Positions 12,299-19,374 of a stretch of 33,345 bases of DNA are shown in pieces; the stretch's first letter is position 1; every line of letters begins with the position of its first letter. The notes under the pieces were generated by a model. The model did not search any database. It had not been told where the DNA came from and was given only the letters and a program-made list of their open reading frames with translations. Source of the stretch: Aphanothece sp. CMT-3BRIN-NPC111 (lineage in GTDB: Bacteria; Cyanobacteriota; Cyanobacteriia; Cyanobacteriales; JAHHGU01); assembly GCA_019359765.1 (NCBI GenBank), contig JAHHGU010000057.1, forward strand, positions 1-33,345, given 5' to 3'. The position numbers and the translations under genes are program-made.

Positions 12299-12371
12299 TC
12301 GGGATGGCAGGATTTGAACCTGCGACTCCATGCTCCCAAAGCATGGCTTCTAGCCGCTGAATTACATCCCG
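12299..12371 (-). tRNA. tRNA-Pro(TGG)
   Basis: Acceptor CGGGATG / CATCCCG perfect; anticodon arm CATGC-TTTGGGA-GCATG; T-arm GCAGG-TTCAAAT-CCTGC. Discriminator A. Confidence 0.92.
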
Positions 12372-12375
12372 TTAG

Positions 12376-12455
12376 TACTCCTGGTGGGGGTCGAACCCAC
12401 AAAAATAAAGCACAGATTTTAAGTCTGCCGCGTCTGCCAATTCCGCCACAGGAGC
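12376..12455 (-). tRNA. tRNA-Leu(TAA), intronless
   Basis: Acceptor GCTCCTG / CAGGAGT, D-arm TGGCGGAATTGGCAGACGC typical of Leu, anticodon loop CTTAAAA, variable region of about 11 nt (poorly paired), T-arm GTGGG-TTCGACC-CCCAC. Chromosomal Leu(UAA) genes of cyanobacteria often carry a group I intron; this one does not. Confidence 0.85.
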
Positions 12456-12464
12456 GAGTTTTGA

Positions 12465-12541
12465 TGCTCCCGGCGAGACTCGAACTCGCACAAAACGCTA
12501 TTTTTGAGATAGCGGCCTACTTCCAATTGGGCTACAGGAGC
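12465..12541 (-). tRNA. tRNA-Leu(CAA) anticodon, short variable loop
   Basis: Acceptor GCTCCTG / CGGGAGC; anticodon arm GCTAT-CTCAAAA-ATAGC; variable GTTTTGT; T-arm GCGAG-TTCGAGT-CTCGC. Confidence 0.8.
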
Positions 12542-12550
12542 ATAAATTGG

Positions 12551-12623
12551 CTGCCCCGCCAGGGTTTGAACCTGGACTCTTCCCGTTCAAAGCGGGAGAT
12601 GTTGCCAGTTACACCACAGGGCA
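12551..12623 (-). tRNA. tRNA-Gln(TTG)
   Basis: Acceptor TGCCCTG / CGGGGCA, anticodon arm TCCCG-CTTTGAA-CGGGA, T-arm CCAGG-TTCAAAC-CCTGG. Discriminator G. Confidence 0.92.
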
Positions 12624-12631
12624 ATGAGTGG

Positions 12632-12707
12632 ATGCCGGGGTAGGGCTTGAACCTACATAAACTCCTATTTCAGAGATAGGGGACTTTACCAATTCGTCTA
12701 CCCGGCA
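12632..12707 (-). tRNA. tRNA-Gln(CTG)
   Basis: Acceptor TGCCGGG / CCCGGCA, anticodon arm CCTAT-CTCTGAA-ATAGG, T-arm GTAGG-TTCAAGC-CCTAC. A dedicated CAG-reading Gln tRNA is an extra relative to a minimal bacterial set. Confidence 0.88.
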
Positions 12708-12712
12708 ATGAA

Positions 12713-12787
<75 letters not shown>

Positions 12788-12794
12788 ATGCCAA

Positions 12795-12890
12795 CCCCCC
12801 AGGTCAGTATTGAACTGACGACCTCCTGTTCTAAGCCTGCGGCAGGCTTCGCCAACAGACAGGCGCTACTACCAACTGAGCTACCGGGGG
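12795..12890 (-). pseudogene. tRNA gene interrupted in the anticodon loop by a palindromic repeat
   Basis: Acceptor CCCCCGG / CTGGGGG, D-arm GCTC-AGTTGGTA-GTAGC, and T-arm GTCAG-TTCAATA-CTGAC are good. The anticodon stem CCTGT / ACAGG encloses about 29 nt containing AAGCCTG-CCG-CAGGCTT (around 12834-12857), an interspersed palindrome. CTGT is duplicated at the insertion edge. Original anticodon cannot be read with certainty. Unless the insert is removed, it cannot decode. Confidence 0.75.
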
Positions 12891-12901
12891 AAATTGAGCA
12901 G

Positions 12902-12976
12902 CGAGAGCGGAGGGACTTGAACCCCCACGTCTTCAGTTTCGTAGACTGATGTTTTATCCAGTTAAACTACGCTCTC
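12902..12976 (-). tRNA. tRNA-Arg(ACG)
   Basis: Acceptor GAGAGCG / CGCTCTC perfect, anticodon arm TCAGT-CTACGAA-ACTGA, T-loop TTCAAGT. A34 would need TadA editing to inosine, as for bacterial Arg(ACG) in general. Confidence 0.9.
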
Positions 12977-12981
12977 ATTGG

Positions 12982-13053
12982 CGCGGAGACTGAGATTTGA
13001 ACTCAGAATGCCAGTTTTGGAGACTGGAGTGTTGCCAGTTACACTATCCCCAC
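12982..13053 (-). tRNA. tRNA-Trp(CCA)
   Basis: Acceptor GTGGGGA / TCTCCGC, anticodon arm CCAGT-CTCCAAA-ACTGG, T-arm CTGAG-TTCAAAT-CTCAG. Discriminator G followed by CCA in the genomic sequence, unlike its neighbours. Confidence 0.88.
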
Positions 13054-13059
13054 ATTTGA

Positions 13060-13100
13060 ATCTTGAATCCAAAATCTAAAATCTAAAATCCAAAATTCAA
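13060..13100. repeat. Short tandem AAAATC(T/C)-type repeats between tRNAs
   Basis: Heptamer-like units (CCAAAAT, CTAAAAT) repeat through the tRNA-Trp/tRNA-Tyr spacer, the same repeat class as at 616-664 and 29872-29900. Confidence 0.7.
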
Positions 13101-13183
13101 TGGGTCGGGCAGGATTTGCACCTGCAACGCGAATCGCGGCTCTTTTACAGAGAGTTGCCCTACTCTAATAGGCGAGCCGACCC
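13101..13183 (-). tRNA. tRNA-Tyr(GTA)
   Basis: Acceptor GGGTCGG / CCGACCC, anticodon loop CTGTAAA, class II variable arm GCG-ATT-CGC, T-stem GCAGG / CCTGC. The T-loop reads TGCAAAT, with G in place of the usual T55. Confidence 0.87.
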
Positions 13184-13188
13184 AAGAA

Positions 13189-13273
13189 CGGAGAGGAAGG
13201 GATTTGAACCCTCGATGGTTTGACCCATTCTCCTTTAGCAGAAGAGCGCCTTAAGCCACTCGGCCACCTCTCC
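13189..13273 (-). tRNA. tRNA-Ser(GCT)
   Basis: Acceptor GGAGAGG / CCTCTCC, anticodon arm CTCTT-CTGCTAA-AGGAG, long variable arm with TGGGT ... ACCA, T-loop TTCAAAT, discriminator G. Confidence 0.92.
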
Positions 13274-13281
13274 AATTTGAA

Positions 13282-13355
13282 AGGTCGAGGTGGGATTTGA
13301 ACCCACGAATAAGAACTTTGCAGGTTCCCTCCTTAAACCACTCGGACACTCGACC
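13282..13355 (-). tRNA. tRNA-Cys(GCA)
   Basis: Acceptor GGTCGAG / CTCGACC perfect, anticodon arm GAAC-CTGCAAA-GTTC, T-arm GTGGG-TTCAAAT-CCCAC. Discriminator T is the Cys identity base. The D-arm resembles the Ser type. Confidence 0.88.
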
Positions 13356-13520
13356 TTGTAATTCATCCAGCAATTTTTTCTCTAAAAGATAGAGGTACAC
13401 AATTGCACAGTAGTCCTCTTGCAAAAAGCATAAATTTTTCATGCTTAGAGGGGGAAAAACCAAGGGAGAAAGAAATTATTTGACTCTTTGACCTTTTCCC
13501 AACTTCTGCAAGAAGTTTAG

Positions 13521-13593
13521 TAGACCCAACGGGAGTCGAACCCGTGTCTTCTGATTGAAATTCAGAGATCCTTGGCCTCTAGACGATGGGTCT
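13521..13593 (-). tRNA. tRNA-Glu(TTC)
   Basis: Acceptor AGACCCA / TGGGTCT, anticodon arm TCTGA-ATTTCAA-TCAGA, T-arm ACGGG-TTCGACT-CCCGT. A 165-nt spacer (13356-13520) without visible genes separates it from tRNA-Cys. Confidence 0.9.
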
Positions 13594-13628
13594 ATTTATA
13601 GCGATCGCAATCCTAAATGGTTGCTGAA

Positions 13629-13702
13629 CGAGGCTGACGGGAGTTGAACCCGCGACCTTCGGCGTGACAAGCCGATGCTCTAGCCAACTGAGCTACAACC
13701 TC
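13629..13702 (-). tRNA. tRNA-Asp(GTC), first tRNA of the array
   Basis: Acceptor GAGGTTG / CAGCCTC, D-arm GCTC-AGTTGGCTA-GAGC, anticodon arm TCGGC-TTGTCAC-GCCGA, T-arm GCGGG-TTCAACT-CCCGT. Canonical. Confidence 0.93.
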
Positions 13703-13747
13703 ATGATTTCAGCAGTCATTCTGTAATCACGTTCGCTACAGATTTAC

Positions 13748-13800
13748 ATCTCATGATTGCGGGGACAATAACTTGTTGAGCTATGCCCCCACTTGAGATG
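13748..13800 (-). other. Truncated tRNA remnant in a hairpin, array leader
   Basis: Minus strand: CATCTCA and TGAGATG (13800-13794 and 13754-13748) enclose GGGGGCA ... TGTCCCC, an acceptor-like 7-bp stem with TAGCTCAAC of a D-arm beside it. Anticodon and T arms are missing. Either a deletion relic or a small structured RNA. Confidence 0.5.
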
Positions 13801-13802
13801 CC

Positions 13803-14143
13803 TGTGCCTAACTTACATCAGCACAGATTGACGATCAAATAGGTAATTTATTATTCAGTTTTCAAGGTTCAGTAAAAGGTTGAAAATGTTTACACAAACA
13901 ACCGACGCTCTAGGTAATAAACCCGTTGGCTATTACGAATAGATGCTGTGTTTTAAAGGTTGAATGAGGTTTGTAGTATCCGCTTGTTCAGTTTCTACTT
14001 CAGAGTTTTTGCTGATTAGGCTGGTGCGGCACCTCAGAATACTCTGGCGGATGCCAGAGTCGATCGACTAATCGAGTGTAAAGTGAAATCATGACTGTTT
14101 GGGTTAGAGGTTTTTGTCTCTTTCCCTCGTTCGCTATATTTAC
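13803..14143 (-). other. Leader of the tRNA array transcript
   Basis: About 340 nt between the promoter at 14173-14144 and the first tRNA structures. It contains a hairpin with TCTGGC / GCCAGA near 14043-14057 and one more TAGTAT-like motif near 13973, but no open frame I would support. Confidence 0.5.
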
Positions 14144-14173
14144 ATACTACATACATACTACAAAAAGTGTCAA
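14144..14173 (-). promoter_or_regulatory. Promoter of the tRNA array with paired heptamers
   Basis: Minus strand TTGACA (14173-14168), 18-nt spacer, TAGTAT (14149-14144). Plus strand ATACTAC occurs at 14144 and 14155, 11 bp apart, exactly as at the Ro-operon promoter. Confidence 0.7.
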
Positions 14174-14340
14174 GGGGTTGGGAAAAAATTTTTTGATACC
14201 GAGTTGCATTCATAGATCGTATTGGGTTGGGGAAGTATGCAGGCAGTTTGAAATCTAATTGAAGTACTAGACGAGGAAGACTCTAGTAGGTGGTGATATT
14301 GGCTTTTCTACTTCTGCCACTGCCGGTGCTTATTGCACAC

Positions 14341-14370
14341 AAGAAGCGTTAGCCTTCGCTAACGCTTCTT
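14341..14370. terminator. Perfect 13-bp palindrome downstream of the HNH operon
   Basis: AAGAAGCGTTAGC-CTTC-GCTAACGCTTCTT. It follows the stop of the minus-strand gene at 14430 and could terminate it; it also resembles the family of interspersed palindromes inserted in the Y RNAs. The rest of 14174-14429 shows nothing else. Confidence 0.55.
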
Positions 14371-14429
14371 AACACATAGCCTCCGCAACCAGTAAAAGGG
14401 CGTATAGTTGGACGCCCCTAGAGTTCGCT

Positions 14430-14819
14430 TTATTCCCTCACCGCAGAGGCGCTTGTTTTGGCTTCTTGCCACAGTTTGAAGAGAAAGAACTCAGTGCGAT
14501 CGCCCAACGCCGTCACAAAAACACCCTCTTCATCCTCAGGATCTGCCGATAACCAAGCACCTTTCATGCTGACTTCCACATACTCCGCATCGCAGATAGA
14601 CAGGGAGATTTCTTCCACCCCTTCTCCCTGCACAACCTTCTCTAAATCAGGTAAGTCCGGCATATCATCTGGGAGTAAAAACGAAGCCGTGCTGGGTTCG
14701 ACACAGATGCTCGTGGCCACTCGCAGCGCCAGAACTACTCGTTGTGCTACCCAATCTTCTAGGGATTGAGCCAAAAGCTCTAAGAGAAAGCCGGTTTCGG
14801 TATAAGTGAGTTTTAGCAT
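14430..14819 (-). CDS. Conserved-type hypothetical protein coupled to the HNH gene
   Basis: 129 residues, acidic, with no recognised domain. It begins MLKLTYTETGFLLELL and has a helical stretch (LEDWVAQRVVLALRVATSI) followed by likely beta strands (GVEEISLSI, YVEVSMKGAWL, GVFVTALGDRTEFFL). Its ATG overlaps the last codons of the HNH endonuclease (TTATGC), so the two are translationally coupled and probably act together. An immunity or accessory role is possible but not shown by the sequence. Confidence 0.7.
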   Translation of the reverse strand: MLKLTYTETGFLLELLAQSLEDWVAQRVVLALRVATSICVEPSTASFLLPDDMPDLPDLEKVVQGEGVEEISLSICDAEYVEVSMKGAWLSADPEDEEGVFVTALGDRTEFFLFKLWQEAKTSASAVRE

Positions 14820-15355
14820 AACTGGGTGTCTCCCCCTAATCGGTGGTGTTCTGTATGTTCGCGCCAGAACTGTTCTGCAAAGGCAACAGCTGGGTGGGCA
14901 GGCGATGAAGGCTGAGTGCGTAGCAACATTCCTGCCTGTACGGGAGTGCGATCGCCTTTGCGGCTATTACACCGTTCGCAGGCAATAACTACGTTGTCCC
15001 AAGTATGTTTTCCGCCTTTTGAGCGCGGAATAACGTGGTCGAGGGTTAGCTGTTTTGTGCTGCCGCAGTATTGGCAAGTGTGGCGATCGCGCTTCAGTAC
15101 TTCCCGCCGATTTACAGGCGGAATTTTCCAGATCCGCTCCTTGCCCATCATCGTCAGGCGGATATGTGCTGGGACATACAGAACCTGACTCGGTGATCGC
15201 ACAGGAATGCCGATTGTACTTGTGAAATCCAAAGGTTCGGCTTTTCCGGTGACGAGCAACACAATTGCTCGCTTGATGTTAACTCGACTAACCGGCAGGT
15301 AGTTCTTAGAGAACACCACCACAGAATGCGCTAATACTTCGGTTGCACAAGTCAT
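14813..15355 (-). CDS. HNH endonuclease
   Basis: 180 residues. The C-terminal HNH core is clear: CQYCGSTKQLTLDHVIPRSK with catalytic His in LDHVIP, then GGKHTWDNVVIACERCN and NSRKGDR; the two CxxC pairs bind zinc and the Asn/His complete the beta-beta-alpha-metal site. The N-terminal part (VFSKNYLPVSRVNIKRAIVL, then EPLDF) matches the common cyanobacterial HNH family. It lies between the tRNA array promoter and the ribbon-helix-helix gene, on the array's strand, and overlaps the next gene by 7 bp. Substrate unknown; such enzymes occur in phage, intron and restriction contexts. Confidence 0.88.
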   Translation of the reverse strand: MTCATEVLAHSVVVFSKNYLPVSRVNIKRAIVLLVTGKAEPLDFTSTIGIPVRSPSQVLYVPAHIRLTMMGKERIWKIPPVNRREVLKRDRHTCQYCGSTKQLTLDHVIPRSKGGKHTWDNVVIACERCNSRKGDRTPVQAGMLLRTQPSSPAHPAVAFAEQFWREHTEHHRLGGDTQLC

Positions 15356-15410
15356 TTGCTGAACTCCTTATATTCGGCGGTTAGCTTTTAGCCAATTGCA
15401 GGCTTACTAA

Positions 15411-15714
15411 TTGCTAAACAAGAACCCCCACTTCTTTTCTGGGAAGCGGGGGTTGAAAAAACTCGTATGCGTGTCTTCTCGTCTTATATCGGTACAGATA
15501 GTCTTAGCCTGTACCTCCCGCTTCCGTTGTCTAGTTGTATATCTGCATCTAGCAGACTGCTACGACAATGTCTATGATTTCCAATTTCTTTACCTTGCTC
15601 TTCTAAGCTATACCCACCTATAAAGAAAAACTCCACGCCCATAGGCAGCGATTCCCAACCGCTGATGCGATTGGCCGCAGGCCATAGGATGGAGAGTGTT
15701 GGTCTAAGGTTCAC
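15411..15714 (-). mobile_element. Relic 3' end of a TnpB (IS1341-type) element
   Basis: AACCCCCACTTC (15423-15434) and GAAGCGGGGGTT (15443-15454) form a right-end-like hairpin, as at the intact tnpB element. Next to it the minus strand reads EEQGKEIGNHRHCRSSLLDA, which resembles the C-terminal tail of TnpB proteins. No catalytic part remains. Confidence 0.5.
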
Positions 15715-15745
15715 AGGAAGGCTCTTTGAGGAGATGAACTTAAAG

Positions 15746-15777
15746 CTGACTTTTTAATACTACACTTGTATTACTAC
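15746..15777 (+). promoter_or_regulatory. Promoter and candidate operator of the RHH gene
   Basis: CTGACT (15746-15751), 17-nt spacer, TATTAC (15769-15774). It overlaps ATACTAC (15757-15763) and TTACTAC (15771-15777), the heptamers seen in the Ro-operon and array promoters, and TAATAC / GTATTA are inverted around them. Confidence 0.55.
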
Positions 15778-15805
15778 TCTGTCCACTATTTTGAGGAAAA
15801 AAATC

Positions 15806-16144
15806 GTGCATACACTAACTAGGACTTCAACCACTGAGATGGATGTCACCAGCATTCGCCTAGAAAGAGAACTCAAAGAGAAACTCAAAGCGATCGCTGG
15901 AAATCAGGGATATCAAGCTTTGATTCGAGATGTTCTGTGGAACTATGTGCAGCAAAAATCTGGTGATTATCGACCCCAGTTCTCTCCGGCTGATATCCGA
16001 GCCAGTATAGAAGCAATAGCCCAGCAGGAACAACGCTGCGTACTCACTGGCAAGTTTATCCGGCCTGAGGAGCCGATGTTATTAGGACTCACAACCAATG
16101 GGGACATGGTACCCCTAAGTATGGATAGTTTGCCCAAGGCATAG
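15806..16144 (+). CDS. Ribbon-helix-helix DNA-binding protein
   Basis: 112 residues from GTG 15806, chosen because GAGG lies about 10 nt upstream; a TTG at 15791 is the alternative. Residues following EMDVTSIRLERELKEKLKAI have the RHH pattern: a beta strand (DVTSIRL), helix A (ERELKEKLKAIAG), turn (NQGYQ) and helix B (ALIRDVLWNYVQQ). RHH proteins bind as dimers to short repeated operators. The C-terminal half (CVLTGKFI, then LLGLTTNGDMVPLS) is of unknown role. Its own promoter contains ATACTAC-like repeats also found at two neighbouring promoters, making it a candidate regulator of the tRNA array and Ro operon. Confidence 0.78.
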   Translation: MHTLTRTSTTEMDVTSIRLERELKEKLKAIAGNQGYQALIRDVLWNYVQQKSGDYRPQFSPADIRASIEAIAQQEQRCVLTGKFIRPEEPMLLGLTTNGDMVPLSMDSLPKA

Positions 16145-16316
16145 ACGCTTAAAACTCGGCTGGGCGTTTTTATATAAGTCAAGCTGGCTGAAGATAGCCC
16201 AGCCAGTTGCTGAGTCTGCTGGCAACAGCTTAAAATTTTTACAAGCCTTCTGATGCGATCGGCAAACCCAGTAAATCTAGGGCGCTTGGTACTAAGGTTG
16301 TACTTAACATGAACTA

Positions 16317-16345
16317 CCCCAAGCGTAATGTAGTGAAGCTTGGGG
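16317..16345. other. Stem-loop CCCCAAGC / GCTTGGGG, possible IS605-type end relic
   Basis: 8-bp stem around a 13-nt loop, preceded by GAACTACC as the right end of the tnpB element is preceded by GAACTACTC. It could be a degenerate transposon end or a terminator of the RHH gene. Confidence 0.4.
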
Positions 16346-16500
16346 TTTCTGATGTTTCTTCTGCTGAATTTGCTTGAATCCTCCAAAGCGGTGTGGGGAT
16401 GCAAGTAGAGATTCGGCATCCAGTTGAGCATCACTCGTCCTGCCGCAACATCCCTATTGCAGTGGTGTTGACATTAACTGCAATTTGTATTACTTAATTC

Positions 16501-16534
16501 AACTTTAACTTTATCAATAAAGTAAAGTTTTTTA
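16501..16534 (+). terminator. AT-rich hairpin followed by T-run
   Basis: ACTTTA-A-CTTTAT pairs with ATAAAG-TAAAGT, followed by TTTTT. Looks like an intrinsic terminator on the plus strand. Nothing else stands out in 16145-16616. Confidence 0.45.
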
Positions 16535-16646
16535 TACTTCTTGTTACGAATAGTGAATAATATTAAATGTTTTTTACCCAAGCATTAATACTAAATACAG
16601 GGAAATTAAAGCAGTTTTGTATTTAGCAGCTTTTGGGCTTTTATAT

Positions 16647-17021
16647 ATGTTGATAATGAAGACTAAAGAGTCAATTCCACAAGTTTTTGCCTGGTGTGCA
16701 GATAGCAGACTTTCTGATAATGAAAAAAATTTGGCAGGAATCCGTCAATGGTGGGCTTGCTTAGATGGTAAAACTATCATCTGGGAAGTTTTTAGCGGTA
16801 CTAGAGAAGATATGACTAAGCCTGTAACCAGAGAGCGGCTCATTGTTGAAAGCCCCTTGCTGGAGGGTATTGTCCTTCGCTGGCGTGAGCGAGGTGTGCA
16901 AAAGTGGAATAGTATTCCTGTGCAACATCTGGTACTAAATTATTCCCTCAAACAATTAGATATCATTCCCAGCATTCAAGACTGTTTTGGCTCTAAGCAT
17001 CGAGTCAAAGTTTTAAATTAA
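16647..17021 (+). CDS. Hypothetical protein
   Basis: About 124 residues from ATG 16647; ATG 16656 (MKTKESIPQ) is equally possible and neither has a clear ribosome site. No family recognised. The protein looks soluble and globular, with Trp-rich segments (IRQWWACLDGKTIIWEVF, VLRWRERGVQKW). Codon use fits the neighbours. No operon partner: a weak reading frame after it (17041-17328) is not convincing. Confidence 0.5.
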   Translation: MLIMKTKESIPQVFAWCADSRLSDNEKNLAGIRQWWACLDGKTIIWEVFSGTREDMTKPVTRERLIVESPLLEGIVLRWRERGVQKWNSIPVQHLVLNYSLKQLDIIPSIQDCFGSKHRVKVLN

Positions 17022-17379
17022 TCAGAACCTAGGCATTGAAATGCCAATTCCTCCGCAGTATCTGCCCCCATTATTTCTTGTTTTCCTTGGCACTTATTAT
17101 TCATGCTACGGGAAAATAAGCCTAGATTATAGTCCCAGGGTTGGTGTAGGAGTAGATCACTATAATCCCCCTTTTCTTAAAGGCTTGTCATTATCCATAT
17201 CTGCTGTAACCCATACAAGGTATAGCAACAGATGTAGACGACTAAGAAAGATAATTCTTGTCCGGGGGGTTTGGGAACAGAATCCCCAAATCTGGGTTTC
17301 GGTTTTCGGAAAGCTGAACCCCAGCTAAATGAATTTTTGCTGAGTAAGAACTGCACAAAGCTTAATTAAACCTGCATAC

Positions 17380-17485
17380 TCATGTAGGTTGGGTTGAGGT
17401 AACGTAGGCGCAGCCTTTTCGCAGATTAACCCAAGAAGGTAAAGGATTTGATGGGTAACCCTCGCGCTCTACCCATCCTACAAAT
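17380..17485. repeat. Interspersed repeat of the TGTAGGTTGGGTTGAG type
   Basis: TGTAGGTTGGGTTGAGG is matched at the other end by CTACCCATCCTACA in inverted form. This is a common cyanobacterial intergenic repeat. No gene in 17022-17544 that I would support. Confidence 0.6.
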
Positions 17486-17544
17486 TACAAATAATTAGGA
17501 CGATGTACTTAAAAATCGCTCTCCAGTTGCTTAATAGATGGAAA

Positions 17545-17706
17545 TTAAGCAGCAGGTTTTCGGTGTTTTTGTACTCGAGCTTTGCCTTTTTTGCCGATAG
17601 GATAGCGAGTTCTTTGGGCACGAGGTTGACCAATAGGCATCCGGCTCTCGGCTAAATCCCAGTAATAGTTACAAAACTGTAATCCAGGCACGAGGCAAGT
17701 AGTCAT
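17545..17706 (-). CDS. Small basic protein, 53 residues
   Basis: Short frame ATG 17706 to TAA 17545: MTTCLVPGLQFCNYYWDLAE, then SRMPIGQPRAQRTRYPIGKK, ending GKARVQKHRKPAA. The strongly basic C-terminus suggests nucleic-acid or phosphate binding. No family recognised and no strong ribosome site; an apparently complete but unproven gene. Confidence 0.4.
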   Translation of the reverse strand: MTTCLVPGLQFCNYYWDLAESRMPIGQPRAQRTRYPIGKKGKARVQKHRKPAA

Positions 17707-17765
17707 GTTTGTCAGGCTTAATCAAATTAGAAGGATAACAAATATCTAAAAATTAGGGAGGACTG

Positions 17766-17806
17766 AGATGCCATAATTTAGTTCCCTGTCATGTGCCACT
17801 TTTTAA
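17766..17806 (+). repeat. Duplicated ~40-bp element, copy A
   Basis: GATGCCA, TTAGTTCCCTG, ATGTG and CACTTTT occur in the same order and spacing as at 26352-26388. It lies 320 bp upstream of the HTH-TPR gene. Confidence 0.6.
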
Positions 17807-18129
17807 ACCGATATAATTAGAACTTGGATAGAACTATTAGCTTGTTATTACTTAAATAATTGAAAAATCAAGCAATATTATATTCATGCACATAATGATG
17901 CAGGCTAAACGCATTTCAAATCGTTTGGCAACCCCTAAAATTTTGTCCGGATGTTAGTCTGAGCTAGATTTAGATATGTTTACCCTGCATTATGATGTTG
18001 ATTGATACCTATCCTATGCCAGTTGTATTGCTTTTTTATTTCTGTCAATAACGTTAACTCACTTGAGATTTCAATCACTGATAAAAACGACTAGTAAACA
18101 CTACTTGGATGTTGAGGAGGAGTGACAAG

Positions 18130-19146
18130 ATGGATGAACTATTCGCTAAGGCTAACTTAGAGTGGGATTTAGAAGCTTTATACACTGATCTAGCCTCTCT
18201 TAAAGGTCCTAAGCTTACCAAATCGCAGAAGCCTATTTTACTTGGATTGTTATCTGGCTACAATCCAACAGCAATAGCAGCAAAAATTCATTGGACGCCT
18301 GCTGCTTTAAGAGTAGAGCTGACAAAAGTATATAAGCAGATTGCTGCCTTAGTTGGTGAAGAAAAGATAGTCTGGCATAGAGTTGCTGACTCCTTAGAAA
18401 GGGCAGGATATAAACGTCCGCGTTTGAAAGTTTTCAAAGAAGATCTGGTAGAATTAAAGCTTTTGTCAAGCCAAAGCTTTAATTCTAAGATTATTACAGC
18501 ATCGAAAATCATTGCTGTGATAAAGCCAATTTTGAGCCATCCTCAGATGGCTGATAAATCCTCAGCAGAAATCTTAATTAAACAAGGAGATCGTAGTGCA
18601 AAGCAAGGTAATTTTAGTGAAGCTATTACTTTCTATAAAGATGGATTTATCAAAAGTCCCTCACTCAATGGTCTAATTAAAATAGCCAGGTGCTATGACA
18701 GGCTTTTGTCCTATCATAATTCATTGTTTATTTATGATTTTGCGCTTCAATTTGCTCAGAAAAATAGGCATAAAAAGCAAATTTATTACTTTATTGCCCG
18801 AATATTCTATGAACTATCTCTAAGTAACTATAACGATTTTTATGTAAAGTTATCGTATGATTTTTATCAACAATCTTTATACTACTCTCCTTTTGATGTC
18901 CTACTGAATTGGGATATTGTGAACCTGTTTATTTCTGTCTTTACGGCTTATCCGAACGCCTCAGAAGCACACAAAAATTATGTTGATAATGCAGAAAGAG
19001 CGTTATATCTTTTTAAGAGCATCGCTTCTAGACCTGAGTTCAATTTTAAATTGTACAAAGAAGCAATACTTCAGGATGTAGAAAGGCTTTCTCAAGGCCT
19101 TGATGAAAGGCTGAAAAAGCAGCTTAATGAGTTAAAAAGTTTTTAA
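18130..19146 (+). CDS. HTH-TPR protein
   Basis: 338 residues from ATG 18130, preceded by GGAGGAG; an upstream TTG in frame is not needed. Residues about 25-85 (LTKSQKPILLGLLSGYNPTA, then IAAKIHWTPAALRVELTKVY) form the LuxR-like helix-turn-helix that begins many cyanobacterial signalling proteins, often fused to NB-ARC, TIR or WD40 domains. Here it is followed by a TPR-like helical region (SAEILIKQGDRSAKQGNFSE, AITFYKDGFI). No enzymatic domain remains. It lies convergent with the lanthipeptide exporter gene, 227 bp apart; a regulatory link is possible but unproven. Confidence 0.7.
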   Translation: MDELFAKANLEWDLEALYTDLASLKGPKLTKSQKPILLGLLSGYNPTAIAAKIHWTPAALRVELTKVYKQIAALVGEEKIVWHRVADSLERAGYKRPRLKVFKEDLVELKLLSSQSFNSKIITASKIIAVIKPILSHPQMADKSSAEILIKQGDRSAKQGNFSEAITFYKDGFIKSPSLNGLIKIARCYDRLLSYHNSLFIYDFALQFAQKNRHKKQIYYFIARIFYELSLSNYNDFYVKLSYDFYQQSLYYSPFDVLLNWDIVNLFISVFTAYPNASEAHKNYVDNAERALYLFKSIASRPEFNFKLYKEAILQDVERLSQGLDERLKKQLNELKSF

Positions 19147-19341
19147 TTTTACCAATTAGAGGATGATTAAAATTTTGTATTCGCTTATCTTTGCCTGCAA
19201 CCTGGAGATAAGTGCTAAGCTAATGTGCATCCAACTTGCATATTGTCAGTTTTTAAGAAAAGCTGTCAATTTTTCTTCCCTTTCCTCCGAAGCCCAACCT
19301 TGCAATTTAAATGTTTATCGGCTTATCGCAGGCGAGGAAGT

Positions 19342-19374
19342 GAATTTGACAATGCCATTGGCATTATCAAATTC
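19342..19374. terminator. 15-bp inverted repeat between convergent genes
   Basis: GAATTTGACAATGCC-ATT-GGCATTATCAAATTC, nearly perfect, overlapping the exporter gene's stop codon. Probably a bidirectional terminator. Nothing else supported in 19147-19372. Confidence 0.65.

Noticed and set aside
12795..12890. Group I or archaeal-type intron in a tRNA
   Set aside because: The insert is about 22-29 nt, far too small for group I, and it matches an interspersed palindrome; no bulge-helix-bulge is evident.
13251..13463. Open frame antisense across tRNA-Ser and tRNA-Cys
   Set aside because: It is composed of tRNA sequence and has no independent coding signal.
15967..16434. 155-codon minus-strand frame
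   Set aside because: Antisense to the RHH gene; its 5' part lies in a transposon-end-like stem-loop. No family resemblance.
17041..17328. 95-codon frame after the hypothetical gene
   Set aside because: Starts without a ribosome site, odd composition, and the end falls in repeat-like DNA.
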